64,000 nt of DNA from JBCCFW01 sp039029535 (GCA_039029535.1 JBCCFW010000019.1:1-64000); one strand, 5' to 3'. Positions 36,026 to 45,272 are shown, counted from the stretch's first letter. Notes: generated by a model not told the origin, from the sequence alone. Translations and numbers: made by a program.

Positions 36026-37177
36026 TCAGTACGGCTCGCCGAACTCGACCAGGCCCACCGCCATCCGGAGCACCATGACGACGTCGGCGATGTCGATGGT
36101 CCGTGGGTCTTCGAGCGTCGGCTCGAGCAACGGGTCTCCCTGGGCCGGCGCCACGTTGCCCCGCCGCAGCTCGTCGTCGCTGGGGTCGACGAGACCCACG
36201 GCGATCCGCAGCACGTGCACGACATCGGAGATGTCGACGTTGCCGTCCGGAGCGCCCGCGGGGGCGCAGTCACCCCAGAGGTGCTCGCAGGCGTCGCCGA
36301 GCCCGTCCATGTCGGTGTCGGCCTGACCGGCGTTGGCGTACAGCTCGCAGTTGTCGCTCGTGTTCTCGACGCCGTCACCATCGAAGTCGACGTCGGAGCC
36401 GGTCGTCTCCCGCAGGATGTTCTCGCCGGCGTAGCAACCGAGGATGTACGGGAAGGTGCTCGTCGCGTGGTAGCGGTAGCTGCCGTCGGGGCCGATGCGA
36501 CCGTTGCAGCGATCGAGGTACTGATCGCCTTCCTGCTCTTGGTACTCGTGGTTGTCCCACGCGTAGGTGCTGGGGTCGCCGGTCTGGACCCAGCCGCTCT
36601 GGAACTCGATGACCTCGTTGCAGTCCGCGTCGAGGCAGCCCCACGGACCGTAGATGGGGAAGCCGTCGAAGGCGTAGCCGATGATCGGCGAGGGCTCGCC
36701 GTCGACGTCAGCCGAGGTCAGGCAATCCACGAGCAGGGCGTGGTAGTGGTACGTGCCCCGCTGGGCGGTGTGACCCAGGCAGCTGTCCATGATGCCGTTG
36801 TAGACCGGGTCACCGTAGGGGTCCGGCACCTCCGCCTCGTTGGGACCGAAGAGGGGCAGGCCGTTGATCGCGATGCCCATGGTGCCCAGCAGCGGAATGT
36901 CCTCGGCCTCGGCGGGCAGCACGGGGTTCAGCGGGAAGCGCCAGTCGTAGTTCTGGGCCTCCAGGTCGTTGCGAGTGATCAGGACGAACTCGTAGGACGG
37001 GATCCCGTTGCTGCTCACGACGACCTCGGTGGCCGTGCAGCTCACCGACAGCGTCGGATCGGGGTAGTCCGAGTTCGCCGGATGGGCGCTCGGCGCGGGG
37101 AACTGGTCGGTCGGGCACTGGGCTTGGGCGGTCGAGCCGAACAGGACCAGGACGGCGAGAGACGTGAGCGGGCGCAT
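36026..37177 (-). CDS. Secreted YHYH-domain protein with dockerin-like C-terminus
   Basis: 383 residues. The ATG at 37177 follows AAGGAGG at good spacing, then a signal peptide (RPLTSLAVLVLFGSTAQAQ). The middle has GTYHYHALLVDCL, which names the YHYH family, with GYAFDGFPIYGPWGC just after. The C-terminal third has acidic thrombospondin type 3-like calcium loops (DFDGDGVENTSDNC, DTDMDGLGDACEH) and two dockerin-like helices (NVDISDVVHVLRIAVGLV, TIDIADVVMVLRMAVGLVE). It is exported; dockerin-like modules suggest binding to a partner on the cell surface. The YHYH catalytic role is not established. The 127-base gap upstream shows no clear promoter. Confidence 0.88.
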   Translation of the reverse strand: MRPLTSLAVLVLFGSTAQAQCPTDQFPAPSAHPANSDYPDPTLSVSCTATEVVVSSNGIPSYEFVLITRNDLEAQNYDWRFPLNPVLPAEAEDIPLLGTMGIAINGLPLFGPNEAEVPDPYGDPVYNGIMDSCLGHTAQRGTYHYHALLVDCLTSADVDGEPSPIIGYAFDGFPIYGPWGCLDADCNEVIEFQSGWVQTGDPSTYAWDNHEYQEQEGDQYLDRCNGRIGPDGSYRYHATSTFPYILGCYAGENILRETTGSDVDFDGDGVENTSDNCELYANAGQADTDMDGLGDACEHLWGDCAPAGAPDGNVDISDVVHVLRIAVGLVDPSDDELRRGNVAPAQGDPLLEPTLEDPRTIDIADVVMVLRMAVGLVEFGEPY

Positions 37178-37304
37178 CGGGAACCTCCTTCTTCCAATCA
37201 GCAAGACGAAGCAGGCTCCGTGCCATGGCCGTGGAGCACGGGAGAGTGCCTTCCGGCGACTTCTCCGCGAGGGCTGCTGCGGGTCTTGCAGGCCCCCTGC
37301 GGGC

Positions 37305-38648
37305 TCAGCAGCCGGCCAGGGTGGGGTCGGCGTGCCCGACACCGAGGCGCTCGCAAGCGAGCTCGGCGAGGGAGGGAGCCACCGCCGTGCTGCCGGTGTT
37401 GGTGCCCGTGACGAGCACCAGACGCCCGGTCGCGGTGGGCTCGACGTGGGTCAGGAGCCGGCCGTCGGCGACCTGCGAGCGCCGGCAGGCCTGACGCAGG
37501 TCGTGGACCCGAGCGTCGTCGGCCCGCGAGCCCAGGGCCAGCCGCAGCGCGTCGCGCACTCGGTCTTCCAGTGCCGTCAGCTCACCGTCGTCGATGGCGA
37601 CTTCGCCGTCACCACCGAGCCCCGCGAGCATCAGCCCACCGCCAGCCCACAGCACGCCGTTCCGGTCGACCGCGACGCTCAGCTCGAGAGGGCTGTCCGA
37701 GCCCCGCGGCGTCACCTTGAGCTTGGTCGGACCGGGCCAGCGGTCGGCGGCGTCGAGGGGCAGGCAGAGCCAGGCGCCGAGCACCGACGCACAGCGCTCC
37801 GCGGGCAGGACCTGTGGAACCAGGCCAGCGGGGTCGGCACCCGGGTGCAGCACGAGGTCGTCGCCGAGATGCGAGCGTCCGTCCGTGCCGCGCAGGCCGA
37901 GCGCCCGGCCGGCGTCGTCGCGCAACAAGGCGGCGACCGGTGAGTCGAAGACCAGCCGGGCTCCCCGCGCTTCGACGAGGTCGAGCACGGCCCGATTGAG
38001 CGCGTCGGCGTCCAAGCACCAGCCCGTCGTGAGCAGGGCGCCCGCGAGTCGGCCGGAGCGACAGGCCGCTGCCAACAGGGGATGACGCTCGGCCAGCTCG
38101 TCGGGCGAGAGCAGCTTCGACTGGAGGCCGAGCTGTTCGTGACGGCTCCGATCGGCCTCGAATCGGTCGGCGTCGTCATGGACGCGGAGCACGCCGTCGC
38201 GGCGCAGCGCAGCGGGAGCGGCGAGCCGGGGATGGTCGGCGAGCAAGCGCGACCAGGCGGGGAGACCGTCGGCTCCCGCCTTCGTCAGGGACTGGCGGAC
38301 GTCCGTGCGCACGTCGGAGTCGAGTCGGGCGAGGTCGCGGCGAGCGAGCCAGCCCCGCTCTTCTTCGGTGAGGTGCTCGTGCGCCAGCCAGCCGCCGTCG
38401 GAGACCGGCCGATGGCGCGTGCAGCCGGCCTCGTCGAGCGGGCTGGCGAGCTCGACCGGCGTGAGGAAGCGCAGCGGCCCGCCGTCACCCGTGGTGGACA
38501 GGGTCGGCCGACCTTCGCGACGACGGGGGTCGGCACCGGCGGAGAGGAGGGTGACCGCACGTCCGCGCTCGACGAGCCGCAGGGCGGTCAGGCTGCCGGT
38601 GATGCCCGCCCCCAGCACGAGGACGGACGCTGCGTCGGACCGAGTCAT
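37305..38648 (-). CDS. FAD-dependent oxidoreductase (DAO family)
   Basis: 447 residues. The N-terminus VLVLGAGITGSLTALRLVER is the GxGxxG dinucleotide-binding motif followed by an acidic residue. The DAO-type fold continues with CLDADALNRAVLDLVEARGA and ends with VTGTNTGSTAVAPSLAELAC, where DAO proteins usually bind the flavin. It is probably an amine/amino-acid or glycine oxidase-type enzyme; the substrate is unknown. Its start is 45 bases after the flippase stop on the same strand, so it may be the last gene of the ACP-Lgt-flippase operon. Confidence 0.85.
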   Translation of the reverse strand: MTRSDAASVLVLGAGITGSLTALRLVERGRAVTLLSAGADPRRREGRPTLSTTGDGGPLRFLTPVELASPLDEAGCTRHRPVSDGGWLAHEHLTEEERGWLARRDLARLDSDVRTDVRQSLTKAGADGLPAWSRLLADHPRLAAPAALRRDGVLRVHDDADRFEADRSRHEQLGLQSKLLSPDELAERHPLLAAACRSGRLAGALLTTGWCLDADALNRAVLDLVEARGARLVFDSPVAALLRDDAGRALGLRGTDGRSHLGDDLVLHPGADPAGLVPQVLPAERCASVLGAWLCLPLDAADRWPGPTKLKVTPRGSDSPLELSVAVDRNGVLWAGGGLMLAGLGGDGEVAIDDGELTALEDRVRDALRLALGSRADDARVHDLRQACRRSQVADGRLLTHVEPTATGRLVLVTGTNTGSTAVAPSLAELACERLGVGHADPTLAGC

Positions 38649-38693
38649 GGGGGCACTGTCGCGTGCGAGCGGAGTCGATGCAAGCGATCGACG

Positions 38694-40265
38694 TCAAGCA
38701 CGTCGCAGGACGCGGGCCTTGACCTTGTCGAGCTCGGCTCGGAGACGGGCACGCTCCTCGTCGTCGAAGCCGAAGAACCAGAACAGCGCCCAGAAGAGCA
38801 CGACGCCGAAGCCCTCGGCGAGACCGACCTCGATGAGGTGATCCAGCGGAGTGAAGGTGCGGAGGAGCCAGAGCGCGAGGGCCATGACACCGACCGGCAG
38901 GAGGCTGGGGACGACGGTCTTTCGGTAGAACTCCAACGCCGACACGCCTTCGCGGCGCTGGAGGTGACCCTGGATGACGAAGCACTGCATGGGGATGAGC
39001 GAGAGCACCGCCGCCCAGGCCATGCCGATGAGCCCGTGCGTGCGGAGGAAGACGAACATCAGGACCAGGTTGAGCACCTGACCGCCGAACAGCGCCCAGG
39101 CGAGCAGGCGCTGGTCGCCCCGCATCGACAACATGATGTGTGAGTTGCCGTGGATGACGTTGATCAGCGAGGCGATGAGCAGGATCTGGAGCGGCGCCAC
39201 CGCGTCGATGAACGACTCGGTCATCCAGGACAGGACGAGCGGTTCGGCCAGGACGATGCAGCCGACCATGAGCGGCATCGTGAAGGCCACCGAGAGCTTC
39301 GTGCCGCGCAGCCAGATGCGACGGATGCGGGCGTCGTCGCCAGCGCCGTGCAGCTCGGCGATGACGGGGGTGAGCGTGCGGGCGACCTGGTTGCAGAAGT
39401 TCTGCGCCTGGAACTGGATCTTGGCGGCGAGGCCGAACGCGGCCACCGCGGCGAGGTCGAGGTGGAGCTTCACGATGATCTTGCCCAGCTCACTCCCCAT
39501 GAGCAGGGAAAGGCTGATGATCGTGAAGTAGAGGGAGAAGCCCCAGGCCTCCTTGAGCAGCGGCAGCCGGAAGGAGCGGGGCGAGAGGCTGAGGTCGTGC
39601 ACCCGCACGACCGCGTGAATCGTGCCGAGAAGGTGCGGCAGCAGGGCGACCAGGAGGTTGAGCAGGGCCAGGGTTTCGAGCTTCGGCGACTGGGTGAGAA
39701 CGAGGAGGTTGCCGCCGAGATAGAGGATCGAGCCGAGGATGCGATAGCCGTTGCTGATCCGCAGGAGCTGATGCGCGACCAGGGTCGAGCGGAAGAGCAT
39801 GAACGGGAAGGCGAAGGCCTGACCGAAGCCGATGATGAGCAGGCAGCGCTGGGTCATCTCGCGCAGCTCGCCGTCGAGCCCGACCGCGTCGCTGAAGAGC
39901 AGCAGGCAGAGGGCGGTGAGCCCGACGATCAGGACACCCTGAGTGACGTGGGCCCAGAAGAGCGTGCCGGTGACCTGCCGCATCCGCTCGCTGCCTCGGC
40001 TGCGCGCGTCGGCGATCATCTTGACCGTCACCTGCTCGAGGCCGAGGTCGACCAGCCGGAAGAAGCTGATCACCGACCAGATCAGCAGCCAGAGGCCGAC
40101 CAGCTCCTTGCCGAGCACCCGGTGCCAGAGGGGCATGAGGATGGCGATGGTCAGCGCCTCCATGACCACGACGCCTTGGCTCGACAGCGTGTTGAGCAGG
40201 AGCGAGCGCGGACGGGTGGCGTCCGCGCTCGCCTGGCGTACCTCGGGCTTGTCCTGCTCGCTCAC
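38694..40265 (-). CDS. Polysaccharide/lipid flippase (Wzx/MOP superfamily)
   Basis: 523 residues from the GTG at 40265, overlapping the previous stop in GTGA. Twelve or more hydrophobic helices are spread over the whole length, starting LSSQGVVVMEALTIAILMPL and including FFRLVDLGLEQVTVKMIADA, GFSLYFTIISLSLLMGSEL and LVLMFVFLRTHGLIGMAWAA. This is the MATE/Wzx pattern for flipping lipid-linked oligosaccharide across the inner membrane. The transported molecule is unknown. It is coupled to the Lgt-like and SDR genes, which suggests a lipid-linked product. Confidence 0.85.
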   Translation of the reverse strand: MSEQDKPEVRQASADATRPRSLLLNTLSSQGVVVMEALTIAILMPLWHRVLGKELVGLWLLIWSVISFFRLVDLGLEQVTVKMIADARSRGSERMRQVTGTLFWAHVTQGVLIVGLTALCLLLFSDAVGLDGELREMTQRCLLIIGFGQAFAFPFMLFRSTLVAHQLLRISNGYRILGSILYLGGNLLVLTQSPKLETLALLNLLVALLPHLLGTIHAVVRVHDLSLSPRSFRLPLLKEAWGFSLYFTIISLSLLMGSELGKIIVKLHLDLAAVAAFGLAAKIQFQAQNFCNQVARTLTPVIAELHGAGDDARIRRIWLRGTKLSVAFTMPLMVGCIVLAEPLVLSWMTESFIDAVAPLQILLIASLINVIHGNSHIMLSMRGDQRLLAWALFGGQVLNLVLMFVFLRTHGLIGMAWAAVLSLIPMQCFVIQGHLQRREGVSALEFYRKTVVPSLLPVGVMALALWLLRTFTPLDHLIEVGLAEGFGVVLFWALFWFFGFDDEERARLRAELDKVKARVLRRA

Positions 40266-40885
40266 TGGTCGACCTCCCCCCGATGGTGCAGCAAGCCGAC
40301 GGCCACCACCACCCCGACCAGGCAGGCGAGGTCCCGCCAGGTCATCCCGAGGACCAGCGCCGGCGGTAGGTCGGACCGGAAGCGCTCGTGGATCAGGCGG
40401 AAGAGCGAGAAGCCCAGGAGCGCGACCCCCGCCCGTCGCCCCGGTGGTGAGCCCGCTGAGGTGAAGCGGCTGATCCCGACGACCAGGAGCAGGTCGCTGA
40501 CGACCTCGTGGAGCTGAGGTCGGGAGAGCGCTCCACCACAGCAGCCTGCCTGCAGGCAGCCGAGCCGACCGATCGCGTGGGAAAGCAGGAAGGCGGGCGC
40601 GACCAGGTCGAGACCCGTCCGTGCCGTCAGGCCCAGCGACCAGGAGCGCCACGCGATCCAGGCCGCGCCGGCCGGGAGGCCGAGGAGGATGCTCCCGGCC
40701 GAGTGCAGGCCCGCGCCGGGATGGAGCAGCACGCCCAGCCGTGCGCCGAGCAGCCCGAAGAAGACGGCCCCGAGCCCGAGCTCGAGCCGCTGGAGGAGCG
40801 AGGGCAGGTGGTCACGGCTCGTCTGAGCGAAGACCGTCAGCCCCAGCGCGATCCCCGCCAGGACCAGGCCGGCCCAGGGTGTCAC
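40262..40885 (-). CDS. Short Lgt-like (prolipoprotein diacylglyceryl transferase family) membrane protein
   Basis: 207 residues from the GTG at 40885 (GTGA overlap); a longer frame to 41002 lies over the SDR gene. The signature GRLGCLQAGCCGG matches the GRLGCFLAGCCWG of the full-length Lgt at 41655, and the C-terminal helix ALLGFSLFRLIHERFRSD resembles the Lgt wording around its arginine. It is clearly shorter than Lgt (330 residues next door) and lacks the N-terminal helices. It could be a specialised acyl/glyceryl transferase or an inactive paralog. Its operon with an SDR and a flippase suggests lipid modification. Confidence 0.75.
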   Translation of the reverse strand: MTPWAGLVLAGIALGLTVFAQTSRDHLPSLLQRLELGLGAVFFGLLGARLGVLLHPGAGLHSAGSILLGLPAGAAWIAWRSWSLGLTARTGLDLVAPAFLLSHAIGRLGCLQAGCCGGALSRPQLHEVVSDLLLVVGISRFTSAGSPPGRRAGVALLGFSLFRLIHERFRSDLPPALVLGMTWRDLACLVGVVVAVGLLHHRGEVDQ

Positions 40886-41658
40886 GACTGCTGGTCGGAG
40901 CGGGTTCGCCAGGCCACCCAGGCGTCGAGGCCGCGGGCGGTGAGCGTGGGGAAGAGGTCGTGCGCCTTGCCACCCAGCCAGTCGACGGGGCCGAGGTGAC
41001 ACTCGGGCCGTCGTCGCTCGACGGCGCTCACGATGCGTCGCGCCGCCCGACGGGCGTCATGCCAGGGGAAGACGTCGTAGAGCCGGGGCGTGTCCTCCAG
41101 CGACGTCACCATGGGCGTGCGGAGGATGGACGGATGAGCGAGGGTCACCGAGTGCCCGTGCTCGGCCAGCTCGAGCCGGAGCGCGCCAGCCAGCCCGCGG
41201 AGCGCCCACTTGGAGGCGCCGTAGGCGGCGAACTCCTGGAAGGCGACGCGCGCGGCCAGCGAGGCGATGATGCCGATGCGCGCCCGGGGAGCGAGCCGCG
41301 GCGTGAGCACGCGCTGAAGACGCGCGACCGCCAGAACGTTGACCTCGAAGCAGGCGCGCCAGTCGTCGTCGGTGAGCGTGTCGAACGAGCCGAGACGCAG
41401 CACGCCGGCTGCGTGCAGCACGAGGTCGACCGGACGCTCGGCCAGCGCGGCGGTGACGGGCGCGGCGACCGCGTCGGCTTCCCGGAGGTCGACGGAGAGC
41501 GTCTCGGCGGCGACGCCCAGGTCGGTGGCGGCGGAGGCGGTGGCGGCGAGTCGGTCTTCGTCGCGGGCGACGAGCAGCAGGTCGTGCCCGCGACTGGCGA
41601 GCTCGAGCGCCAGCTCCCGACCGAGGCCGCTGCTGGCTCCCGTGACCAGGGCTCTCAC
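40882..41658 (-). CDS. Short-chain dehydrogenase/reductase
   Basis: 258 residues, GTG start at 41658. Classical SDR motifs: RALVTGASSGLGRELALELA (TGxxxGxG), NVLAVARLQ, IIASLAARVAF (Ser) and YGASK (YxxxK), all present. It is a cytosolic NAD(P)-dependent oxidoreductase. The LTFGG-type substrate loop is not specific. Overlap with Lgt (GTGA) and with the Lgt-like gene (GTGA) shows that all three are translationally coupled, so its substrate is likely a lipid or lipid-linked intermediate. Confidence 0.9.
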   Translation of the reverse strand: MRALVTGASSGLGRELALELASRGHDLLLVARDEDRLAATASAATDLGVAAETLSVDLREADAVAAPVTAALAERPVDLVLHAAGVLRLGSFDTLTDDDWRACFEVNVLAVARLQRVLTPRLAPRARIGIIASLAARVAFQEFAAYGASKWALRGLAGALRLELAEHGHSVTLAHPSILRTPMVTSLEDTPRLYDVFPWHDARRAARRIVSAVERRRPECHLGPVDWLGGKAHDLFPTLTARGLDAWVAWRTRSDQQS

Positions 41659-42644
41659 GCCGCTTGCGGCTCGCTCCCGGCCTGACGCGAGCGCCAGACG
41701 ATGAAGCCGATGGCGGCGACCACGCTCACGGCGGCGAGGGCCTGCGAGATCGAGAACGAAGAGCTCAACGCGCGACCGGGGTCGGCGCGGACGAACTCGA
41801 GGAAGAAGCGGAGGACCCCGTAGCCGGCGACGTAGAGCAGGAAGGTTCGTCCGGCGAAGCTGGGCCAGCGCAGGTGGAGGAAGAGCAGCAGGCTGGCGAT
41901 GACGATCTCGCCACCGCTCTCGTAGAGCTGAGTCGGGTGCAGCGCGCGGTGCAGGGGCACGCCGGTGAGCTCACGGGCGCGTTCGGAGGTGAAGGTCACC
42001 GCCCAGGGCAGGCTGCAGTCCTTGCCCCAGCAGCAGCCGGCCAGGAAGCAGCCGAGCCGACCAAAGGCATGAGCGAGGGCCAGCGACGGGGCGAGGGCGT
42101 CGAGACCGCGACCGAGCGAGACGCCGTTGCGATGAAGCGCGATGCCGAGGAAGGCGGCGCCGGAGATGAAGCCGATGTAGTAGTGCCCCGAGTAGCGCAG
42201 CAGGGCCATGATGGACTGCTTGAGCGCGGCGGTCTCGACGACCTTCACGGAGGCGCCGAGCTTCCAGGCGAGGATCGCGGCGATGACCACGAGAGGAGTG
42301 GTCAGGCCGACGGCCAGGCCGTCGAGCTGGCCCCGTTGCCGCAGCCACGACAGCAGCACGACGAGCCCGATCAGCGTGACGGTCAACACCACCGTGACCG
42401 CGGCGAGCTGGTCGGCGACGCGCGCGCCGCGCTGGGAGAGACCGACGATCGCTCCGAAGATCTTCGAGCTGGCGATGGCGATGACGAAGGCCCAGAGCCC
42501 GAGCTCGGCGAAGAGCGCGCCCGACTTGCCGAGGCGGGTGCCGAGCCAGGCGAAGAGACCCACGCCGAGCAGGAGCCCGATGAGGACCATGAGGGCGTAG
42601 CTGCCGACGGGGAAGTCGCCGATTTCGAACAGGATCGGATGCAT
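41655..42644 (-). CDS. lgt: Prolipoprotein diacylglyceryl transferase
   Basis: 329 residues. Start MHPILFEIGDFPVGSYALMV, then seven or so membrane helices. The signature HAFGRLGCFLAGCCWG is the form of the Lgt motif seen in Acidobacteriota and Myxococcota. HPTQLYESGGEIVIAS and GYGVLRFFLEFVRAD are the Lgt C-terminal blocks with the conserved arginine. Lgt transfers diacylglycerol from phosphatidylglycerol to the lipobox cysteine of prelipoproteins. An extra region of about 40-50 residues between helices makes it longer than E. coli Lgt (291). It is coupled to the SDR downstream and 45 bases after the aldolase. Confidence 0.93.
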   Translation of the reverse strand: MHPILFEIGDFPVGSYALMVLIGLLLGVGLFAWLGTRLGKSGALFAELGLWAFVIAIASSKIFGAIVGLSQRGARVADQLAAVTVVLTVTLIGLVVLLSWLRQRGQLDGLAVGLTTPLVVIAAILAWKLGASVKVVETAALKQSIMALLRYSGHYYIGFISGAAFLGIALHRNGVSLGRGLDALAPSLALAHAFGRLGCFLAGCCWGKDCSLPWAVTFTSERARELTGVPLHRALHPTQLYESGGEIVIASLLLFLHLRWPSFAGRTFLLYVAGYGVLRFFLEFVRADPGRALSSSFSISQALAAVSVVAAIGFIVWRSRQAGSEPQAA

Positions 42645-42689
42645 CTGATCAGGTCTCGGGGGGACGGTGCGGGGGCTGACGACGCTCGG

Positions 42690-43775
42690 TCAGCGTGGCG
42701 GGATCTCCTTGACGAGACGTCCTTCGATCCGCGCGAACAGGGAGGGCAGGTCGGGCCCGGTGAGGGTGAGGCCGTGATTGCGCAGGCCGACCTCGGCCTG
42801 ACCTGGGTCGGCCTGACGAGCGACGAGCTCGCACACGTCGCTGGCGAGCTCGACCGTCCCGCAGGGCCAGCTCTGGGACGTGGCGTCCACGCCGGGGAGC
42901 CACGCGTGGACGTGGAGGATGGCGCCGACCTCGTCGAAGCGCTCGTAGAGCAGGGCGTGCTCGAGGGCGTCGACGCTCACCTTGCCGCCGAGCACGCCGG
43001 GCGGCACGCGGACCTCAAGGGTCCCGGCGTCGACGTCGTGGTCCGACACGAGGAAGATGTCGCGCCCGAGGGTCTCGAGACGGGCCTTGTCGACGCCGCG
43101 GCCGCTCATCCAGAAGCCGGATCCGGGCTCGCGCACGGAGAGGTTGCCGTAGCTGAGCTGCTGGACCCCGAAGATGGCCTTGAGCAGGTGGCGGTCCTCG
43201 GCGCTGAGGAACTCGTCGAGGGCCACCGGGCTCGGGAGCAGGCCGAGCGCGGCGAGCTGCCGACCGGCATGTTTCAGCTCGTCGATCCGCGGTGAGGCCA
43301 TGAGGGCCTCGTCGAGGTCGTCGCGGACGCCGTCCTGGAGCGCGAAGCGAGCGCCGGCCAGGGGGAGGACGGCGGCGGCGACGGAGGCGGCGGCCTCGTC
43401 GGCGGTGTGCGAGTCGAGGGGCCGGACCCCCATCTCCGGCGTGACGAGGGTGAGCTGCCGGTCGTCCACGGCGACCAGGGCGTTGCTCATCGTCTTGAGG
43501 AGGGCCGGGTAGGTCTGCTGGAGGACGGCCGTGGTTTCGGAGTGTCCGGGCAGGCTGCCGTCGGGCACGGCGAGGAGGGTCACGCCGAACTGCTCGGTGG
43601 AGTGCCGTCGCCAGTGGGATTGGGGGGCGTCGACCGAGCTGAGGTTGAAGACGAGCTCGGTGGCGGCGTCCGGGTCGCTGACCTCGTGACCGTCGCCACG
43701 GAGGAGGCCGTCGAGGGCCCCAGCGAGCGCGGAGACGGCGGGGCTGTCCGCTTCACCGGCGAAGGCGACCTTCAC
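42690..43775 (-). CDS. Class II aldolase/adducin-like protein
   Basis: 361 residues, GTG start at 43775. Residues of about 200-355 carry the class II aldolase fold: GNLSVREPGSGFWMSGRGV (phosphate-binding loop), EHALLYERFDEVGAILHVHA (HxH metal ligands: HVHAW) and LRNHGLTLTG (third histidine). The N-terminal roughly 170 residues have no match that I recognise. Known members are fuculose-phosphate aldolase-type enzymes, but many homologs lack aldolase activity. It is 45 bases before Lgt and 131 bases after the ACP gene on the same strand. Confidence 0.82.
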   Translation of the reverse strand: MKVAFAGEADSPAVSALAGALDGLLRGDGHEVSDPDAATELVFNLSSVDAPQSHWRRHSTEQFGVTLLAVPDGSLPGHSETTAVLQQTYPALLKTMSNALVAVDDRQLTLVTPEMGVRPLDSHTADEAAASVAAAVLPLAGARFALQDGVRDDLDEALMASPRIDELKHAGRQLAALGLLPSPVALDEFLSAEDRHLLKAIFGVQQLSYGNLSVREPGSGFWMSGRGVDKARLETLGRDIFLVSDHDVDAGTLEVRVPPGVLGGKVSVDALEHALLYERFDEVGAILHVHAWLPGVDATSQSWPCGTVELASDVCELVARQADPGQAEVGLRNHGLTLTGPDLPSLFARIEGRLVKEIPPR

Positions 43776-43906
43776 GCGCGGCCTCCGGGGGCCGGGGAGA
43801 GGTCGTCATGGGGAGGGGCGGGCACGGCGCGCATGCCAGATTCTGCCACCTCAGCCGCGAAGAGCCATGAATTGATGGGAGGCGTGGCAGGGGCGCCGAG
43901 GAGGCC

Positions 43907-44206
43907 TCAACCGCGGGCGGCTTCTCCCACGGGCGCCGGTCGGTCCCGGTCGGCCGGGGTGGCCTGCTCGAGCAGCTCGACGAGGTCGGCCACGGTGGCG
44001 TCGCGGAGCTCGCCGAGGCGCTCGGGGGGGAGATCGCAGTCGAAGCGATTCTCCAGCTCGACCACCAGGCGGGCCAGGCCGATGCTGTCGAGCCCGAGGT
44101 CGTCCACGAGGTGATGCCCGGCCTCCACGCTCGACGGGAGGCGCGGGGCGGCCTCGCGGAGGGCGTCGAGGAGAGCCGGGTCGGGCTGATGCTGCGCGCG
44201 AGTCAT
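43907..44206 (-). CDS. Acyl carrier protein
   Basis: 99 residues. The phosphopantetheine attachment motif is LGLDSIGLARLV, with the serine in the standard DS position. Helix 1, the 4'-PP serine and the C-terminal helix match ACP. It is longer than E. coli ACP, with a polar extension (TPADRDRPAPVGEAARG). It is an isolated ACP and no fatty-acid synthase genes are visible in the window; the co-directional aldolase, SDR and Lgt genes suggest a specialised acyl-transfer pathway. Start ATG at 44206. Confidence 0.88.
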   Translation of the reverse strand: MTRAQHQPDPALLDALREAAPRLPSSVEAGHHLVDDLGLDSIGLARLVVELENRFDCDLPPERLGELRDATVADLVELLEQATPADRDRPAPVGEAARG

Positions 44207-44382
44207 GCCGGATGGTGCCAGGTCGAGGGCGTGACGACCAACCGGAGCGTCGTGATCGGGGCTCGCTCAGCCGGTCGACGACGCGGCGTTGGCCGCGCGT
44301 GTCGTGTCGAGGGCCACTTCGTACCCGGTGAGCGTTCCGTGAGAGTGAAAGCAGGCTCCCGGTCGTTCGAACGGTCCGGTGG

Positions 44383-44862
44383 TCAGCTCTCGCCAACGTT
44401 CACGCGCCAGGCGAAGAACACCAGGACGATCTCGGATGCCTCGTCGGGAGCCGCATCGTAGGGGATGTAGAAGCGCTCGCCCTCGACTAGGAGCTCATGG
44501 GCATGCTCGCACCACAGCTCGTCCCCCAGGTAGGAGTGACGCGAGCCACGGAAGTGATCGACGTCGACGTTCAGGTGGTAGCTCGGATCGATGCGAGTGC
44601 CACCGTCCAGGCGTTGGTTGATGAGGTCGACGACTTCCTGCCTCGTGAATCGGCCGTCCTCACGGGCCGCCTCGACTTCGAACGAGCGCCAGCTCGCGAT
44701 GGTGTCGTCGTCGTGAAGCTCGTGCAGGAGCTCGCGAGCGCCCTTGGCGAAGGCGATCTCGAAATCGCGTCGACGCTCCGGACGAGTGAGTGACGCATGG
44801 CCGCTCGTGGCGGTGGCGGGAGCGTCAAAGCCATGACGAAGACGGGCAGGGAGAAGGGGCAT
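44383..44862 (-). CDS. Unknown soluble protein
   Basis: 159 residues from the ATG at 44862 (GTG at 44865 also possible). There is no signal peptide or membrane helix. The sequence has an N-terminal helical part (RRRDFEIAFAKGARELLHEL), a HTH-like RFTRQEVVDLINQRL and a polar C-terminal part (VDVDHFRGSRHSYLGDELWC, EIVLVFFAWRVNVGES). GC is lower than in neighbours, and the region downstream is gene-poor, so it may be acquired. I do not recognise a family. It is followed by 176 bases without a gene, then the ACP gene on the same strand. Confidence 0.6.
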   Translation of the reverse strand: MPLLPARLRHGFDAPATATSGHASLTRPERRRDFEIAFAKGARELLHELHDDDTIASWRSFEVEAAREDGRFTRQEVVDLINQRLDGGTRIDPSYHLNVDVDHFRGSRHSYLGDELWCEHAHELLVEGERFYIPYDAAPDEASEIVLVFFAWRVNVGES

Positions 44863-44865
44863 CAC

Positions 44866-45272
44866 GTGTCCCGTTCGCTTCCGAGTGCTGCTCGCGCTTG
44901 GTGAGCACGCGGTCCGGATTCGAACGAGACACTAGGGAGCGGTGAGGAATTCCACGAGTCGGCCTGACAGCGATTCGAAGCAGCGGCGAGTGGGGTGCTG
45001 CTCTCGTGACGACTCGAACATCGTGATGGCAGGGAGGTTAGCGCCGAGCAGTGACCGCGCGGCCGTGCAGATAACTCACCACGTGGGCGCTGTCTCAGAG
45101 GCGTGGCTCGGGTGACAGAGTCCACGATGGGAAAGGCCCCGCCAGTCCGCTGACGCAGACCAGCGGGGCATCAACACCAACACCAGCTCACCGAGCCATT
45201 CGCTCACCGAGCTGACACTGGCCACGGCAGAGGTGATGACTCTGCCTGTGTCCGCGCGAAGGAGTCGTCAGC
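44866..45272. other. Lower-GC stretch without a clear gene; two hairpins
   Basis: No convincing coding frame is seen; the minus-strand frames at 44862-45125 and 45188-45415 have no protein-like pattern. Two imperfect hairpins are visible: CTGTC (45090-45094) with GACAG (45114-45118) and inner GAG/CTC pairs, and GCCCCGC (45136-45142) with GCGGGGC (45163-45169) and inner GTC/GAC pairs. They could be structured RNA or terminators for flanking genes. GC is clearly below the window average. Confidence 0.4.

Noticed and set aside
44895..44945. TTCGAA-type sequence resembling a tRNA T-arm
   Set aside because: The flanking bases do not form a 5-bp stem and no anticodon arm or acceptor stem is visible.
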